This document shows positions 18,970-28,229 of a stretch of DNA of 64,000 bases, one piece after another. Source of the stretch: an uncultured Croceitalea sp. (lineage in GTDB: Bacteria > Bacteroidota > Bacteroidia > Flavobacteriales > Flavobacteriaceae); contig CANNDD010000006.1 in NCBI GenBank assembly GCA_947503285.1, positions 155,377 through 219,376 of the forward strand, given 5' to 3'. The notes beneath the pieces are model-generated. The model saw only the letters and a list, made by a program, of their open reading frames with translations, was not told the DNA's origin and made no database searches. Made by a program: the position numbers and the translations under genes. The first letter of the stretch is position 1, and every line of letters begins with the position of its first letter.

Positions 18970-21204
18970 TTAAGATTTAAATCGGAATCCCGCATAAACC
19001 ATTGTCCCCAGAACTGGGGCATACACAATGGTGGTATCAAAGTTTGGGCCAAATGGATCATTCGCCGCCAGAACAGGATTATCTTGTCTAAAATTAGTCA
19101 AATTCTCCCCACCCAGATATACTTCAAACTTTTTTGAGAAAACCCTTGTAATTTGGGTGTTCATCAGGCTATAGCCTTGTACAAAATCCCCTAATTGAAA
19201 TTCAACGGGATTAACCTCGGTACTTGGCAGACGTTGTTCGCCCAACGTATGCAAAGTATAATCAAATCGCCATTGCGAACCGTTTTCTTTTTGAACGGTA
19301 TTGTACCCCAGATTAAAAAAATACCGATTTCTCGCCTGTAATGGCTGTTGCAGTAAGCCGGTTTGATAGTCTGTTTTTACATCGTAAAACTTATATGCCG
19401 TCCGCAGTTCCAATTGCGGCAATACCTCATAATTCAATTCGATTTGAAGACTGTTGGCATAACTTTGCCCTTCAAGATTTGAAAACCGAACCGCTCTTGG
19501 GTTTTCCCAATCAACCACTACTTGATTCTCAAAATCGGTACGGTAAAAATCAAGTGATACATTTCCGGAGCGCTCAAAAAGTGTAAATCCTTGTATGAAA
19601 CTAAAACCGAAATTAAGTGCTTTTTCACCATCAAATCCATAAACCTCACCTCCATTGCCTATCAACTGTATGGTTCTTGAAGATGCAAATAAGCGTTGGT
19701 TCTCGGCAAAAATATTGGCAGCCCTTCTACCAATACCAAATGAACCCCTGAGGCTGCCCCTTTCCCAAGGGGTATAGCGAATATGCAATCTAGGCGTAAA
19801 AAAATTACCCAAACGATTATGGGTGTCAAATCGAAGCCCGGCAGTCAAACTGACCTTATCTAGGTCATCATAACTATATTCAAAAAAAGTGCCTATGGAT
19901 CTATCGACCCGTTCAAAGTCTTGGTCATTCACCAGTTCTTCATATGCGTCATAAGCAACCGTAATTCCGGTTTTGAATTTGTTCTGTGTGTTCCCCAGTA
20001 TTGAATTGAAAATTAAATTGGAATAGATACTGGTATGATCAATATCATACACATTAAAACCATAAAACGAATCTTGTTGATGCTTACTATACGATGCCTG
20101 AAATCCGAAACTTTGATAGGGCAACTCAGGAAATACGTAACCCAACTTTAATGATGAATCGAAGCGTTTGGTATCGATTTCACTGCCCCAGACGTTTGTG
20201 GTAAATCTATCGGTATCTGGGTCAAAATCGGTTTGACCCACCTGTTTTTCATCATTCAAAAAACGAACATTAAAAAAACTGACCCATCCTTTTTCTGGAT
20301 TTTGATACTGCCAACGATTTTGAATGTTGATTTGGGTAGCCAAAGGTGCATCTAAAAATCCATCGTCATTATTATCAATTTCAAAACTCCTATCATTACC
20401 ATGAAGATATAGCCCCGTACTCCATTTGTCGGAAAGTCTTTGGTTGATATGGGCATTGAGTTCCAATCTACCATTTCTGTTACCATAAGCATTGATAAAA
20501 AGAGGATTGTCAGTCAAAGGTTTTACCAATTCCGTATTGATTTGCCCTGAAATACTTTCATAACCATTGACTACACTACCTGCCCCTTTGGTAATCTGGA
20601 TGCTCTCTACCCAAGTACCCGGGGTGAACGTCAGTCCATAAGTCTGAGAGGCACCCCGTACCATTGGGATGTTCTCTTGGGTAATCAACAAATAGGGGCT
20701 TGTGAGGCCCAACATTTGAATTTGCTTGGTTCCGGTAAGGGCATCATTGAAATTGACATCTATGGCGGGATTGGTCTCGAAACTTTCAGAAAGGTTGCAG
20801 CAAGCCGCCTTCAACAATTCGGCACTATTGACGGTTACCACATTCTGCGCGGCGAAAAAAGTTTTCTGCACGGCCTCACGCTTTTTCTCCACGACAACCT
20901 CATCCAATTGATTCTCAGGTTTCAGCCAATGCTTGATTTCCGTAGGCTCCGTTATTGTCAGCGTATCGGTTGTAAAACCTATATAACTTATTACCAGTTT
21001 ATTGTACTTACTCTCAAACGGAATTGAAAACACGCCGTCTTGATTGGTAATAGTTCCAATAGGAGAATTCAACCAATACACATTGGCACCACTCAGCGGG
21101 TTTTCGGAATTGGCTTCCACCACTAAACCTGTTACTTCGTTTTGCGCCTTTATGGAAAAGCTGCCTATCAAAAAGATGACAAGGAGCCAAAAATTAGTTT
21201 TCAT
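18970..21204 (-). CDS. TonB-dependent receptor of a metal-trafficking cassette
   Basis: 744 residues. Signal peptide (to about FSIKAQ), then a carboxypeptidase-regulatory-like domain (VTGLVVEANSENPLSGANVYW, VISYIGFTTDTLTI), the plug (residues about 100-230), and a 22-strand type barrel ending in the aromatic GTMVYAGFRFKS. The plug carries a striking vicinal Cys pair, LLKAACCNLSESFETNPAIDV (Cys135-Cys136), where ordinary receptors have no cysteine. Together with the two HMA genes downstream this points to import of a soft metal such as copper, free or chelated (inference). Gene spacing: 76 bp after the HYC_CC_PP gene, 20 bp before the periplasmic HMA gene. Confidence 0.9.
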   Translation of the reverse strand: MKTNFWLLVIFLIGSFSIKAQNEVTGLVVEANSENPLSGANVYWLNSPIGTITNQDGVFSIPFESKYNKLVISYIGFTTDTLTITEPTEIKHWLKPENQLDEVVVEKKREAVQKTFFAAQNVVTVNSAELLKAACCNLSESFETNPAIDVNFNDALTGTKQIQMLGLTSPYLLITQENIPMVRGASQTYGLTFTPGTWVESIQITKGAGSVVNGYESISGQINTELVKPLTDNPLFINAYGNRNGRLELNAHINQRLSDKWSTGLYLHGNDRSFEIDNNDDGFLDAPLATQINIQNRWQYQNPEKGWVSFFNVRFLNDEKQVGQTDFDPDTDRFTTNVWGSEIDTKRFDSSLKLGYVFPELPYQSFGFQASYSKHQQDSFYGFNVYDIDHTSIYSNLIFNSILGNTQNKFKTGITVAYDAYEELVNDQDFERVDRSIGTFFEYSYDDLDKVSLTAGLRFDTHNRLGNFFTPRLHIRYTPWERGSLRGSFGIGRRAANIFAENQRLFASSRTIQLIGNGGEVYGFDGEKALNFGFSFIQGFTLFERSGNVSLDFYRTDFENQVVVDWENPRAVRFSNLEGQSYANSLQIELNYEVLPQLELRTAYKFYDVKTDYQTGLLQQPLQARNRYFFNLGYNTVQKENGSQWRFDYTLHTLGEQRLPSTEVNPVEFQLGDFVQGYSLMNTQITRVFSKKFEVYLGGENLTNFRQDNPVLAANDPFGPNFDTTIVYAPVLGTMVYAGFRFKS

Positions 21205-21280
21205 TAAGAATTAGATTTAAAATTAAAATTGTATCCCACGGTTTCTTTAACCGTTAAAGGTCACGAAGTTTAATTTTAAA

Positions 21281-21688
21281 TCAAATAAGAAAGACCTGAT
21301 CGAGCAGTTGTATATCCCTGACCAGTATGGGTGGTGGGTAATCGAATCCCTCAAAAGAGGGTTTTAAAGGTTTTGAAAAAAGACTAAGGTAAGAGTTTGT
21401 GAAGACCGTTAAAAAGTATTGACGATCCAAGTCGATGTCGTTCCAGTTCAACTTCAAATCATCTTGGCCCTCTAAGGTAAAAGACTCATCATCACAACAA
21501 TGATTCCCTTCTTCATCCCCCATAAGCATTACAGCAGCCTCCATACCGCAATCTTCAGCATCCATGAAAAAAGAAACGTCCATTAAACGGCCCATACAAA
21601 AATGCTTTTCAACCGTCCATGAAACCGTTGAAAGCAACAATAGCAAAGCCATTGTTATAGAGCCAATTTTCTGAAAAACCTTTTTCAC
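21281..21688 (-). CDS. HYC_CC_PP family protein
   Basis: 135 residues from a GTG start. N-terminal signal or anchor helix (ITMALLLLLSTVSWTVE), then the sequence marks that name the family: KHFCMG (His29, Cys31), Cys47 in DCGME, NHCCDDE (His63, Cys64, Cys65) and the proline run DYPPPIL (118-120), followed by a conserved-looking end QVFLI. Proteins of this family are encoded beside TonB-dependent receptors and HMA proteins in Bacteroidota and probably bind metal, but their activity is unknown. First gene of the cassette, with a promoter match directly before the start codon. Confidence 0.82.
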   Translation of the reverse strand: MKKVFQKIGSITMALLLLLSTVSWTVEKHFCMGRLMDVSFFMDAEDCGMEAAVMLMGDEEGNHCCDDESFTLEGQDDLKLNWNDIDLDRQYFLTVFTNSYLSLFSKPLKPSFEGFDYPPPILVRDIQLLDQVFLI

Positions 21689-21692
21689 AATG

Positions 21693-21719
21693 CAAAGATA
21701 ACAAAACGTGATTTTTCAA
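21693..21719 (-). promoter_or_regulatory. Candidate promoter of the metal cassette, possibly leaderless
   Basis: Minus strand: TTG (21719-21717), 16 bp, TATCTTTG (21700-21693). The -7 element ends only 4 nt before the GTG start codon at 21688, which places the predicted transcript start at or within the start codon. That implies a leaderless transcript, or that translation starts further in. Confidence 0.5.
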
Positions 21720-21819
21720 CTGTAACTTATTCAAATAGTTAACCTAAATTTATAAAAACCGATTTGTAAGATTTTCGCATTTCATCGACTTTTACTTTCC
21801 CAAAGCAAAATAAGTTAAG

Positions 21820-22272
21820 ATGTTTAGTAGCTTAAAGTCAAAAGTCACCACTATAGTTCAGGATGAATCATTTGGTTCTACCCGAAAAATGCAATTGATC
21901 TGTGATTTACTGCGTAATGAAATACCTTATTACAATTGGGTTGGTTTTTATTTTAAAAACGGGGATAAACGTGAGTTGAAATTAGGACCCTATGCGGGCG
22001 CACCAACAGACCATACCATAATCCCATTCGGAAAAGGCATTTGTGGCCAAGTTGCGGAAAGCAACGAGAACTTTGTCGTACCCGATGTGGAGGCCCAAGA
22101 TAATTATATCGCTTGTAGTATTACCGTTAAGTCAGAGATTGTGGTGCCCATGTTTAAAAATGGGGAAAACATCGGGCAAATCGATATTGACTCTGATACG
22201 CCTGATCCATTTTCAAAAGAAGACGAACTTTTTTTAGAATTCGTAAATCAGCAGGTGGCCGGGATTCTTTAA
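21820..22272 (+). CDS. msrC: GAF-domain free methionine-(R)-sulfoxide reductase
   Basis: 150 residues, a single GAF domain. The free-Met-R-sulfoxide reductase pattern is visible: PYYNWVGFYF, LKLGPYAGAP, GKGICGQVAE (Cys75), YIACSITVKSEIVVPMF (Cys99) and IGQIDIDSDTPDPF. Of the three cysteines of the E. coli enzyme, the two in GKGICG and YIAC are kept; the third, upstream one is replaced within APTDHTIIP. The enzyme reduces free methionine sulfoxide in the cytosol. It is a monocistronic-looking gene, 89 bp before purH, which has its own promoter. Confidence 0.88.
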   Translation: MFSSLKSKVTTIVQDESFGSTRKMQLICDLLRNEIPYYNWVGFYFKNGDKRELKLGPYAGAPTDHTIIPFGKGICGQVAESNENFVVPDVEAQDNYIACSITVKSEIVVPMFKNGENIGQIDIDSDTPDPFSKEDELFLEFVNQQVAGIL

Positions 22273-22305
22273 AACTTTTAAGTTTTTGTTAATAACCCAA
22301 ATGCG

Positions 22306-22332
22306 TTGGTGCCCTGAAAAAAAGTACTTTTG
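22306..22332 (+). promoter_or_regulatory. Candidate promoter for purH
   Basis: TTG (22306-22308), 16 bp, TACTTTTG (22325-22332), matching the same layout as the promoter at 21693-21719. The predicted transcript start is about 25 nt before the purH ATG. Confidence 0.6.
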
Positions 22333-22361
22333 AAACTTAATTTTTTTGCAGCAATACACGT

Positions 22362-23894
22362 ATGAGCACCACTAAAAAAGCATCTTCAGCCCTTATTTCA
22401 GTTTTTCACAAAGATGGTTTGGAACCAATCGTGAGAAAGTTTGACGAATTGGGCATCACCATTTATTCTACCGGGGGAACGGAAAAGTTCATTAAAGACC
22501 TTGGTATTGATGTCGTACCTGTAGAAGATGTTACCAGCTATCCTTCCATACTGGGTGGCAGGGTCAAAACCCTTCATCCGAAAGTATTCGGGGGAATTTT
22601 AAATCGGCAAGACCACAATGGTGATATTGCCCAAATGGAAGAGTTTGAAATTCCACAATTGGATATTGTCATCGTAGACCTCTATCCTTTTGAAAAAACG
22701 GTGGCCAGTGGCGCCTCAGAACAAGATATCATCGAAAAGATCGATATTGGGGGCATCTCTTTGATTCGCGCTGCGGCCAAAAATTATAAGGATGTGCTTT
22801 GTGTTTCTTCTATGGAAGATTATTCAGATTTCTTGAATGTAATTTCAGGGGGAAATGGAGAAACCACCCTTGAAGATCGTAAACGTTTTGCCGCCAAAGC
22901 CTTCAATGTTTCGTCGCATTACGATACGGCTATCTTCAATTATTTCAATCAAAATCATGGGGAAGCTGTTTTAAAAATCAGTGAACTTAAAGGTAATGTA
23001 TTGCGGTATGGTGAAAATCCGCATCAAAAAGGATTCTTTTTTGGCGATTTTGAAGCCATGTTTACCAAACTACATGGCAAAGAGCTTTCATATAACAACC
23101 TTTTGGATGTTGATGCAGCCGTTCTGCTTATGAATGAATTCAAAGGTGAGGCGCCCACATTTGCAATCTTGAAACATAATAATGCCTGTGGTCTGGCACA
23201 ACGCAACACCATTCATCAAGCTTATGTAGATGCTTTGGCAGGCGATCCAGTATCCGCCTTTGGGGGAATCTTGATTTCGAATGTAGAAATTGACGCGGCC
23301 ACGGCAGCGGAAATCCATAAACTTTTTTGCGAGGTAGTGATTGCACCAAGTTATTCAGATGAGGCGTTGAACACTTTAAAGGGCAAGAAAAACCGCATCA
23401 TATTGACACAAAATGAGGTCGAACTTCCGAAAACATTGGTACGCACCTGTTTGAATGGCGTTTTGGTCCAAGACAAAGACTTCAAGACCGATACCGAGGA
23501 AGATTTGACCCATGCTACACGAAAAAAACCTTCCAATCAAGAATTGGAAGACCTATTGTTCGCCTCTAAATTGTGCAAGCACACTAAGTCAAATACCATT
23601 GTATTGGCAAAAAACAGGCAACTCTGTGCCAGTGGAACAGGGCAGACATCACGTGTTGATGCATTAAATCAAGCAATCCATAAGGCAGGTACGTTTAATT
23701 TCGATTTGAATGGCGCCGTTATGGCAAGCGATGCGTTTTTTCCATTTCCCGACTGTGTCGAAATTGCACATAAGGCCGGAATAACAAGTGTCATACAACC
23801 CGGTGGTTCCATTAAAGATCAATTGAGCATTGATTATTGTGATGAAAATGACATGGCTATGGTAATGACCGGCACACGTCATTTTAAGCATTAA
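22362..23894 (+). CDS. purH: Bifunctional AICAR transformylase / IMP cyclohydrolase
   Basis: 510 residues. Catalyses the last two steps of de novo IMP synthesis. The N-terminal IMP cyclohydrolase (MGS-like) domain shows ALISVFHKDGLEPIVRKFDE, IYSTGGTEKFI, SYPSILGGRVKTLHPKVFGG. The C-terminal transformylase has NVLRYGENPHQKGFFFG, FAILKHNNACGLA, DPVSAFGGIL and QTSRVDALNQAI, ending TGTRHFKH. Length is normal. The purine pathway has no other gene in this window. Confidence 0.98.
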   Translation: MSTTKKASSALISVFHKDGLEPIVRKFDELGITIYSTGGTEKFIKDLGIDVVPVEDVTSYPSILGGRVKTLHPKVFGGILNRQDHNGDIAQMEEFEIPQLDIVIVDLYPFEKTVASGASEQDIIEKIDIGGISLIRAAAKNYKDVLCVSSMEDYSDFLNVISGGNGETTLEDRKRFAAKAFNVSSHYDTAIFNYFNQNHGEAVLKISELKGNVLRYGENPHQKGFFFGDFEAMFTKLHGKELSYNNLLDVDAAVLLMNEFKGEAPTFAILKHNNACGLAQRNTIHQAYVDALAGDPVSAFGGILISNVEIDAATAAEIHKLFCEVVIAPSYSDEALNTLKGKKNRIILTQNEVELPKTLVRTCLNGVLVQDKDFKTDTEEDLTHATRKKPSNQELEDLLFASKLCKHTKSNTIVLAKNRQLCASGTGQTSRVDALNQAIHKAGTFNFDLNGAVMASDAFFPFPDCVEIAHKAGITSVIQPGGSIKDQLSIDYCDENDMAMVMTGTRHFKH

Positions 23895-23900
23895 TTTCAC

Positions 23901-23908
23901 TACTTTTG
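23901..23908 (+). promoter_or_regulatory. Candidate -7 element for the mreB-rodA operon
   Basis: TACTTTTG fits TAnnTTTG exactly, 6 bp after the purH stop and 40 bp before the mreB ATG. I see no clear TTG at the -33 position, so support is partial. Confidence 0.4.
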
Positions 23909-23948
23909 CCGGTAAATTTTACCATTAAACCGATAATTTAAACTTTAT

Positions 23949-24977
23949 ATGGGCTTTTTTGATTTCATGACCGAGGAAATTGCAATTGACCTTGGTACGG
24001 CAAACACCCTTATTATCCACTTAGACAAGGTTGTAGTGGATAGTCCTTCTATCGTGGCACGTGATCGGGTCTCTGGAAAAATAATCGCTGTTGGCAAAGA
24101 AGCCAACATGATGCAAGGTAAGACCCATGAGAACATAAAAACGATACGTCCGCTAAAAGACGGGGTAATTGCTGATTTTGATGCCTCTGAAAAGATGATC
24201 AACATGTTCATCAAGAACATACCCGCCTTAAAGAAAAAATGGTTTCCCCCTGCGCTTCGAATGGTCATCTGTATTCCCTCAGGTATTACCGAGGTTGAGA
24301 TGCGGGCGGTTCGGGAATCAGCGGAACGTGTAAATGGCAAAGAGGTTTATTTGATACACGAACCTATGGCCGCCGCGATTGGAATCGGACTGGATATCAT
24401 GCAACCAAAAGGCAACATGATCGTAGATATTGGTGGTGGTACTACTGAGATTGCCGTCATCGCATTGGGTGGAATCGTTTGTGATAAATCGGTTAAAATT
24501 GCAGGTGACGTTTTCACCAATGACATCATCTATTACATGCGTACCCAGCATAATTTATATGTGGGTGAAACCACGGCCGAGGCCATAAAAATCGAGATAG
24601 GTTCGGCAACTGAAGATTTACAATCGCCCCCTGACGACAAATCCATTCAAGGTCGTGATTTATTGACAGGGAAACCAAAACAAGTCCATGTCTCTTATCG
24701 AGAAATTGCAAAAGCATTGGACAAGAGTATTTTACGTGTTGAAGATGCCGTTATGGAGACCTTATCACAAACCCCACCAGAATTAGCAGCCGATATTTAT
24801 AATACCGGTATTTATCTAGCGGGTGGTGGATCTATGTTAAGAGGGCTTGATAAAAGACTATCGCAAAAAACCGATTTGCCAGTCTATATTGCCGAAGACC
24901 CCCTTAGGGCCGTCGTGCGCGGAACGGGTATTGCACTTAAAAATTTAGAGCGCTATAAAAATATCTTGATCAAGTAG
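23949..24977 (+). CDS. mreB: Rod shape-determining protein MreB
   Basis: 342 residues. Bacterial actin that guides lateral wall synthesis. Visible marks: AIDLGTANTLIIHLDKVV (phosphate 1), VCIPSGITEVEMRAV, VYLIHEPMAAAIGIGLD, MIVDIGGGTTEIAVI (phosphate 2), and IYLAGGGSMLRGLDKRL (adenosine site). Full length for the family. It heads the operon mreB-mreC-mreD-mrdA-rodA, with small gaps or overlaps between genes. Confidence 0.98.
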   Translation: MGFFDFMTEEIAIDLGTANTLIIHLDKVVVDSPSIVARDRVSGKIIAVGKEANMMQGKTHENIKTIRPLKDGVIADFDASEKMINMFIKNIPALKKKWFPPALRMVICIPSGITEVEMRAVRESAERVNGKEVYLIHEPMAAAIGIGLDIMQPKGNMIVDIGGGTTEIAVIALGGIVCDKSVKIAGDVFTNDIIYYMRTQHNLYVGETTAEAIKIEIGSATEDLQSPPDDKSIQGRDLLTGKPKQVHVSYREIAKALDKSILRVEDAVMETLSQTPPELAADIYNTGIYLAGGGSMLRGLDKRLSQKTDLPVYIAEDPLRAVVRGTGIALKNLERYKNILIK

Positions 24978-25019
24978 CGGAAGTAGTTTTATAGGGTACA
25001 ATTCATTTAATAAAATTGA

Positions 25020-25835
25020 ATGCAACGGATTATCAATTTTATTCTTAATTATAGGAATTCGGTTCTTTATTTCTTCTTGCTTATCGTTTCGTTGACGTTT
25101 ACCATACGTTCACACTCATACCATCAATCGTACTTTTTCAACTCTTCAAAATGGTTCACGGGATCTGTCTATAATGTCTCATCCAACATTACCTCTTACT
25201 TCAATTTAGAAGAGGAAAATCAAAGGCTATCTGAAGAAAATGAAAAGTTACGAAACCAACTTTTCAATACCTCCACTATCAGTGACTCCATTAAATACCT
25301 TAGGGTTGATTTTGAAGTAGTACATGCCAGGATCGTAAAGAACAGTTACGCTTCACCACGCAACTATATCACTATCGATAAAGGGGACAAAGATGGCATT
25401 TCACAAGATATGGGCGTAATTACAACAAAAGGTATATTGGGTATTGTTGAAAATACTTCTGCCAACTTTGCAACCGTCCAAAGTATTTTAAATACCAAAT
25501 CCACGATCAATGCCAAAATAAAAAATACCAACTATTTCGGTTCATTAAAATGGGATGCGAAAAACTTCAATGTTGTGCAACTCATTGATATTCCGCGATT
25601 GGTTCCCTTGACTGTTGGTGACACCATTGTAACAGGTTCCATGTCAAGTATTTTTCCAGAAAACATACCCATCGGGGTAATTAAAAAATACAATTTGAAT
25701 CAGGCACAGAGTAGTTATAATATTGATGTGACCCTATTCAATAATATGGCCAACCTAAAAAATGTCTATATCGTAAAAAACAAAAACCGTAAGGAAGTTC
25801 TGGAATTGGAAAAAACAACCCTTAATGCTGAGTAA
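25020..25835 (+). CDS. mreC: Rod shape-determining protein MreC
   Basis: 271 residues. One membrane helix near the N-terminus (SVLYFFLLIVSLTFTIRSH), a coiled coil (about 65-95, LEEENQRLSEENEKLRNQL), then the periplasmic beta-barrel core with YITIDKGDKDGISQDMGVIT, GILGIVENTSANFATVQSILN and PENIPIGVI. It links cytoplasmic MreB with the periplasmic wall enzymes. The stop overlaps the mreD start by 11 bp. Confidence 0.96.
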   Translation: MQRIINFILNYRNSVLYFFLLIVSLTFTIRSHSYHQSYFFNSSKWFTGSVYNVSSNITSYFNLEEENQRLSEENEKLRNQLFNTSTISDSIKYLRVDFEVVHARIVKNSYASPRNYITIDKGDKDGISQDMGVITTKGILGIVENTSANFATVQSILNTKSTINAKIKNTNYFGSLKWDAKNFNVVQLIDIPRLVPLTVGDTIVTGSMSSIFPENIPIGVIKKYNLNQAQSSYNIDVTLFNNMANLKNVYIVKNKNRKEVLELEKTTLNAE

Positions 25836-26334
25836 TCCGATTATTGTCACCATTGTTCGTTTTGTGCTCTTGATACTCGTGCAGGTATTGATATTCAATA
25901 ATTTGAACTTTTTTGGTTATATCAACCCGTTGGTCTACGTGCTTTTTTTCTATTGGTATCCCATCAGGGAAAATAGGGCCGCTTTCATTACGGTAAGTTT
26001 TCTGCTAGGTCTTTTCATAGATATCTTTTCAGATACACTTGCACTTCATGCCATTGTCTCCATAACCCTTGCCTACGTAAGACCTTTTTTAATGCGATTT
26101 TGTTTTGGGGCAAATTTTGACTTTCAAGCCTTCACATTTAAGAATGCTACCCGACTACAGCGCATAACCTTTTTGTTTTTGTTAATATTGATACAACATG
26201 TGCTATTCTTTTCGTTGGAAATATGGAGTTTTGCCCACATACTATTAATTTTGAAAAAAATACTTTTTACCAGCTTTTCAACGTTTTTAATCTGTATACT
26301 GCTAACCTCCCTCTTTGCAAAAGAAAATGATTAA
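25825..26334 (+). CDS. mreD: Rod shape-determining protein MreD
   Basis: 169 residues, almost entirely hydrophobic with about five membrane helices (IVRFVLLILVQVLIFNNL, FITVSFLLGLFIDIFSDT, ITFLFLLILIQHVLFFSL). PLVYVLFFYWYP and LGLFIDIFSD are typical MreD positions. It is placed between mreC (11 bp overlap) and mrdA (26 bp gap), which supports the call despite low sequence conservation in the family. Confidence 0.93.
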   Translation: MLSNPIIVTIVRFVLLILVQVLIFNNLNFFGYINPLVYVLFFYWYPIRENRAAFITVSFLLGLFIDIFSDTLALHAIVSITLAYVRPFLMRFCFGANFDFQAFTFKNATRLQRITFLFLLILIQHVLFFSLEIWSFAHILLILKKILFTSFSTFLICILLTSLFAKEND

Positions 26335-26360
26335 TACGTCACAATCAATAGGATAAGAAG

Positions 26361-28229
26361 ATGAAAAAAATACTTTTATCATCAATCATAGTGATTATCG
26401 GGATAGTCTTTATCGGTAGGCTGTCTTATCTGCAACTTTTCAGTTTTTCCCCGAATCAAATCATGGAAGATCCAGCAATAAAAGCAGTATATGATTATCC
26501 TGAACGTGGTTATGTCTATGATAGAAACGGAAAACTATTGGTGGGCAATCAACCCGCCTATGACGTGATGGTCATACCAAGGGAAACCAAGTCATTGGAT
26601 ACCCTAGAGTTTTGTGGGTTATTAAAAATCAGCAAAGAAGACTTTGTCAAAAAAATGAAGAGGGCCAGACGTTATTCTACGCGGCTGCCTTCAGTTCTTG
26701 TACCACAACTCGCAAAAGAGGATTATGCAGGGTTACAGGAAAAAATGCGCAAATATGTTGGTTTTTATATCCAGAAAAGGTCTTTACGTGACTACATGAC
26801 GAACGGTGCAGCAAACGTTTTGGGTTATATCAGTGAAGTCAATGAGGCTGATCTCAGGGCAAATCCGTATTACAGGGCCGGAGAACTAAAGGGCAGAACC
26901 GGCATCGAAAAGCAATATGAAGAGTTATTACGAGGTAGAAAAGGGGTCAAATACATTCAGAAAGATCGTTTTAACCGCGATATCGGTCCTTATAAAAATG
27001 GAAAGATCGATACATTACCTGAATTAGGCAAAGAACTTCATATTACCATAGATAAAGAATTACAAGAATATGGAGAACGGTTAATGCATGGTAAGAGGGG
27101 TGGTATTGTTGCCATAGAACCTTCCTCAGGGGAGATTTTGACCATGATTTCAGGCCCCACGTATGACCCAGCATTACTGGTCGGTCGTGAACGTTCTAAA
27201 AATTACACCAAATTACATTACGACAGTATCGCAAAACCGACTTGGGACCGTTCATTATTGGCCCAACCTTCGCCAGGGTCGCCCTTCAAGACACTAAATG
27301 CGCTTGTAGCCCTGCAAGAGAATGTTATTGAACCCGAAACAAAAATCAGATGTTACAATGGGTTCTACGTCGGAAAAAATAAAAAAGGCTGTCATTGCGG
27401 CGGGGGCATGCGAAATTTAAATTCGGGTATTTTCGAATCATGCAATGCGTATTTCGCCGGGACTTTCAGAAAAATTTATTCCAAGTATAAAACAACCGAT
27501 GAGGGAATGGATGTTTGGGAGAAACATATGAAAAGTTTTGGTCTCGGAAATTACCTTGGTACCGATTTGCCCACAGGTGCCCCTGGAAGGATACCCGATA
27601 AATCGTATTATGATAGGGCATATGGTGATAATAGATGGGCCTCATCTTTTATTATCTCAAACGCAATAGGTCAGGGCGAAGTGGCCGCTACCCCTATTCA
27701 ATTGGCAAATATGACATCGGCTATTGCCAATCGGGGCTATTTTTACACCCCCCACATGATAAAGAAAATAAATGGCACGACCAATATAGACCCCAAATAT
27801 ACCGAACGACGCTATACCACGATTGACAAAGAACATTTTGAACCCGTCGTTGAGGCCATGGCCAATGTTTATAGGCACGGAACGGCAAAATGGCTTAAAA
27901 TACCCGATATTGAAATCGCAGGAAAAACGGGTACCGTAGAGAATTTTACAAGAATAGATGGCGAACGGGTTCAACTTACCGATCACTCCATTTTTGTAGC
28001 ATTCGCCCCAGTGGAAAATCCAAAAATTGCCTTGGCCGTTTATATTGAACACGGGTACTATGGGGCTCGGTACGCCGGTCATATTGCCTCCCTTTTAATC
28101 GAAAAATACCTTAAGGGTGAAATAACGAGAAAAGACCTTGAAAAGCGCATGCTGGATAAAACTTTGGAGCACGAGTATGCAAAACCTTTTAGCGGAGAGC
28201 CTTTTAAGATAAACGAGTATGTCTGGTAA
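26361..28229 (+). CDS. mrdA: Penicillin-binding protein 2 (elongasome transpeptidase)
   Basis: 622 residues. N-terminal anchor helix (LLSSIIVIIGIVFIGRLSYL), the dimerisation domain with RGYVYDRNGKLLVGNQPAYDV, and the transpeptidase domain. The catalytic serine motif is SPGSPFK (SxxK), followed by the ESCNAYF region (SxN) and AGKTGTVENF (KTG). It cross-links peptidoglycan during cell elongation as the partner of RodA, whose gene overlaps the end of this one by 11 bp. Confidence 0.97.
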   Translation: MKKILLSSIIVIIGIVFIGRLSYLQLFSFSPNQIMEDPAIKAVYDYPERGYVYDRNGKLLVGNQPAYDVMVIPRETKSLDTLEFCGLLKISKEDFVKKMKRARRYSTRLPSVLVPQLAKEDYAGLQEKMRKYVGFYIQKRSLRDYMTNGAANVLGYISEVNEADLRANPYYRAGELKGRTGIEKQYEELLRGRKGVKYIQKDRFNRDIGPYKNGKIDTLPELGKELHITIDKELQEYGERLMHGKRGGIVAIEPSSGEILTMISGPTYDPALLVGRERSKNYTKLHYDSIAKPTWDRSLLAQPSPGSPFKTLNALVALQENVIEPETKIRCYNGFYVGKNKKGCHCGGGMRNLNSGIFESCNAYFAGTFRKIYSKYKTTDEGMDVWEKHMKSFGLGNYLGTDLPTGAPGRIPDKSYYDRAYGDNRWASSFIISNAIGQGEVAATPIQLANMTSAIANRGYFYTPHMIKKINGTTNIDPKYTERRYTTIDKEHFEPVVEAMANVYRHGTAKWLKIPDIEIAGKTGTVENFTRIDGERVQLTDHSIFVAFAPVENPKIALAVYIEHGYYGARYAGHIASLLIEKYLKGEITRKDLEKRMLDKTLEHEYAKPFSGEPFKINEYVW

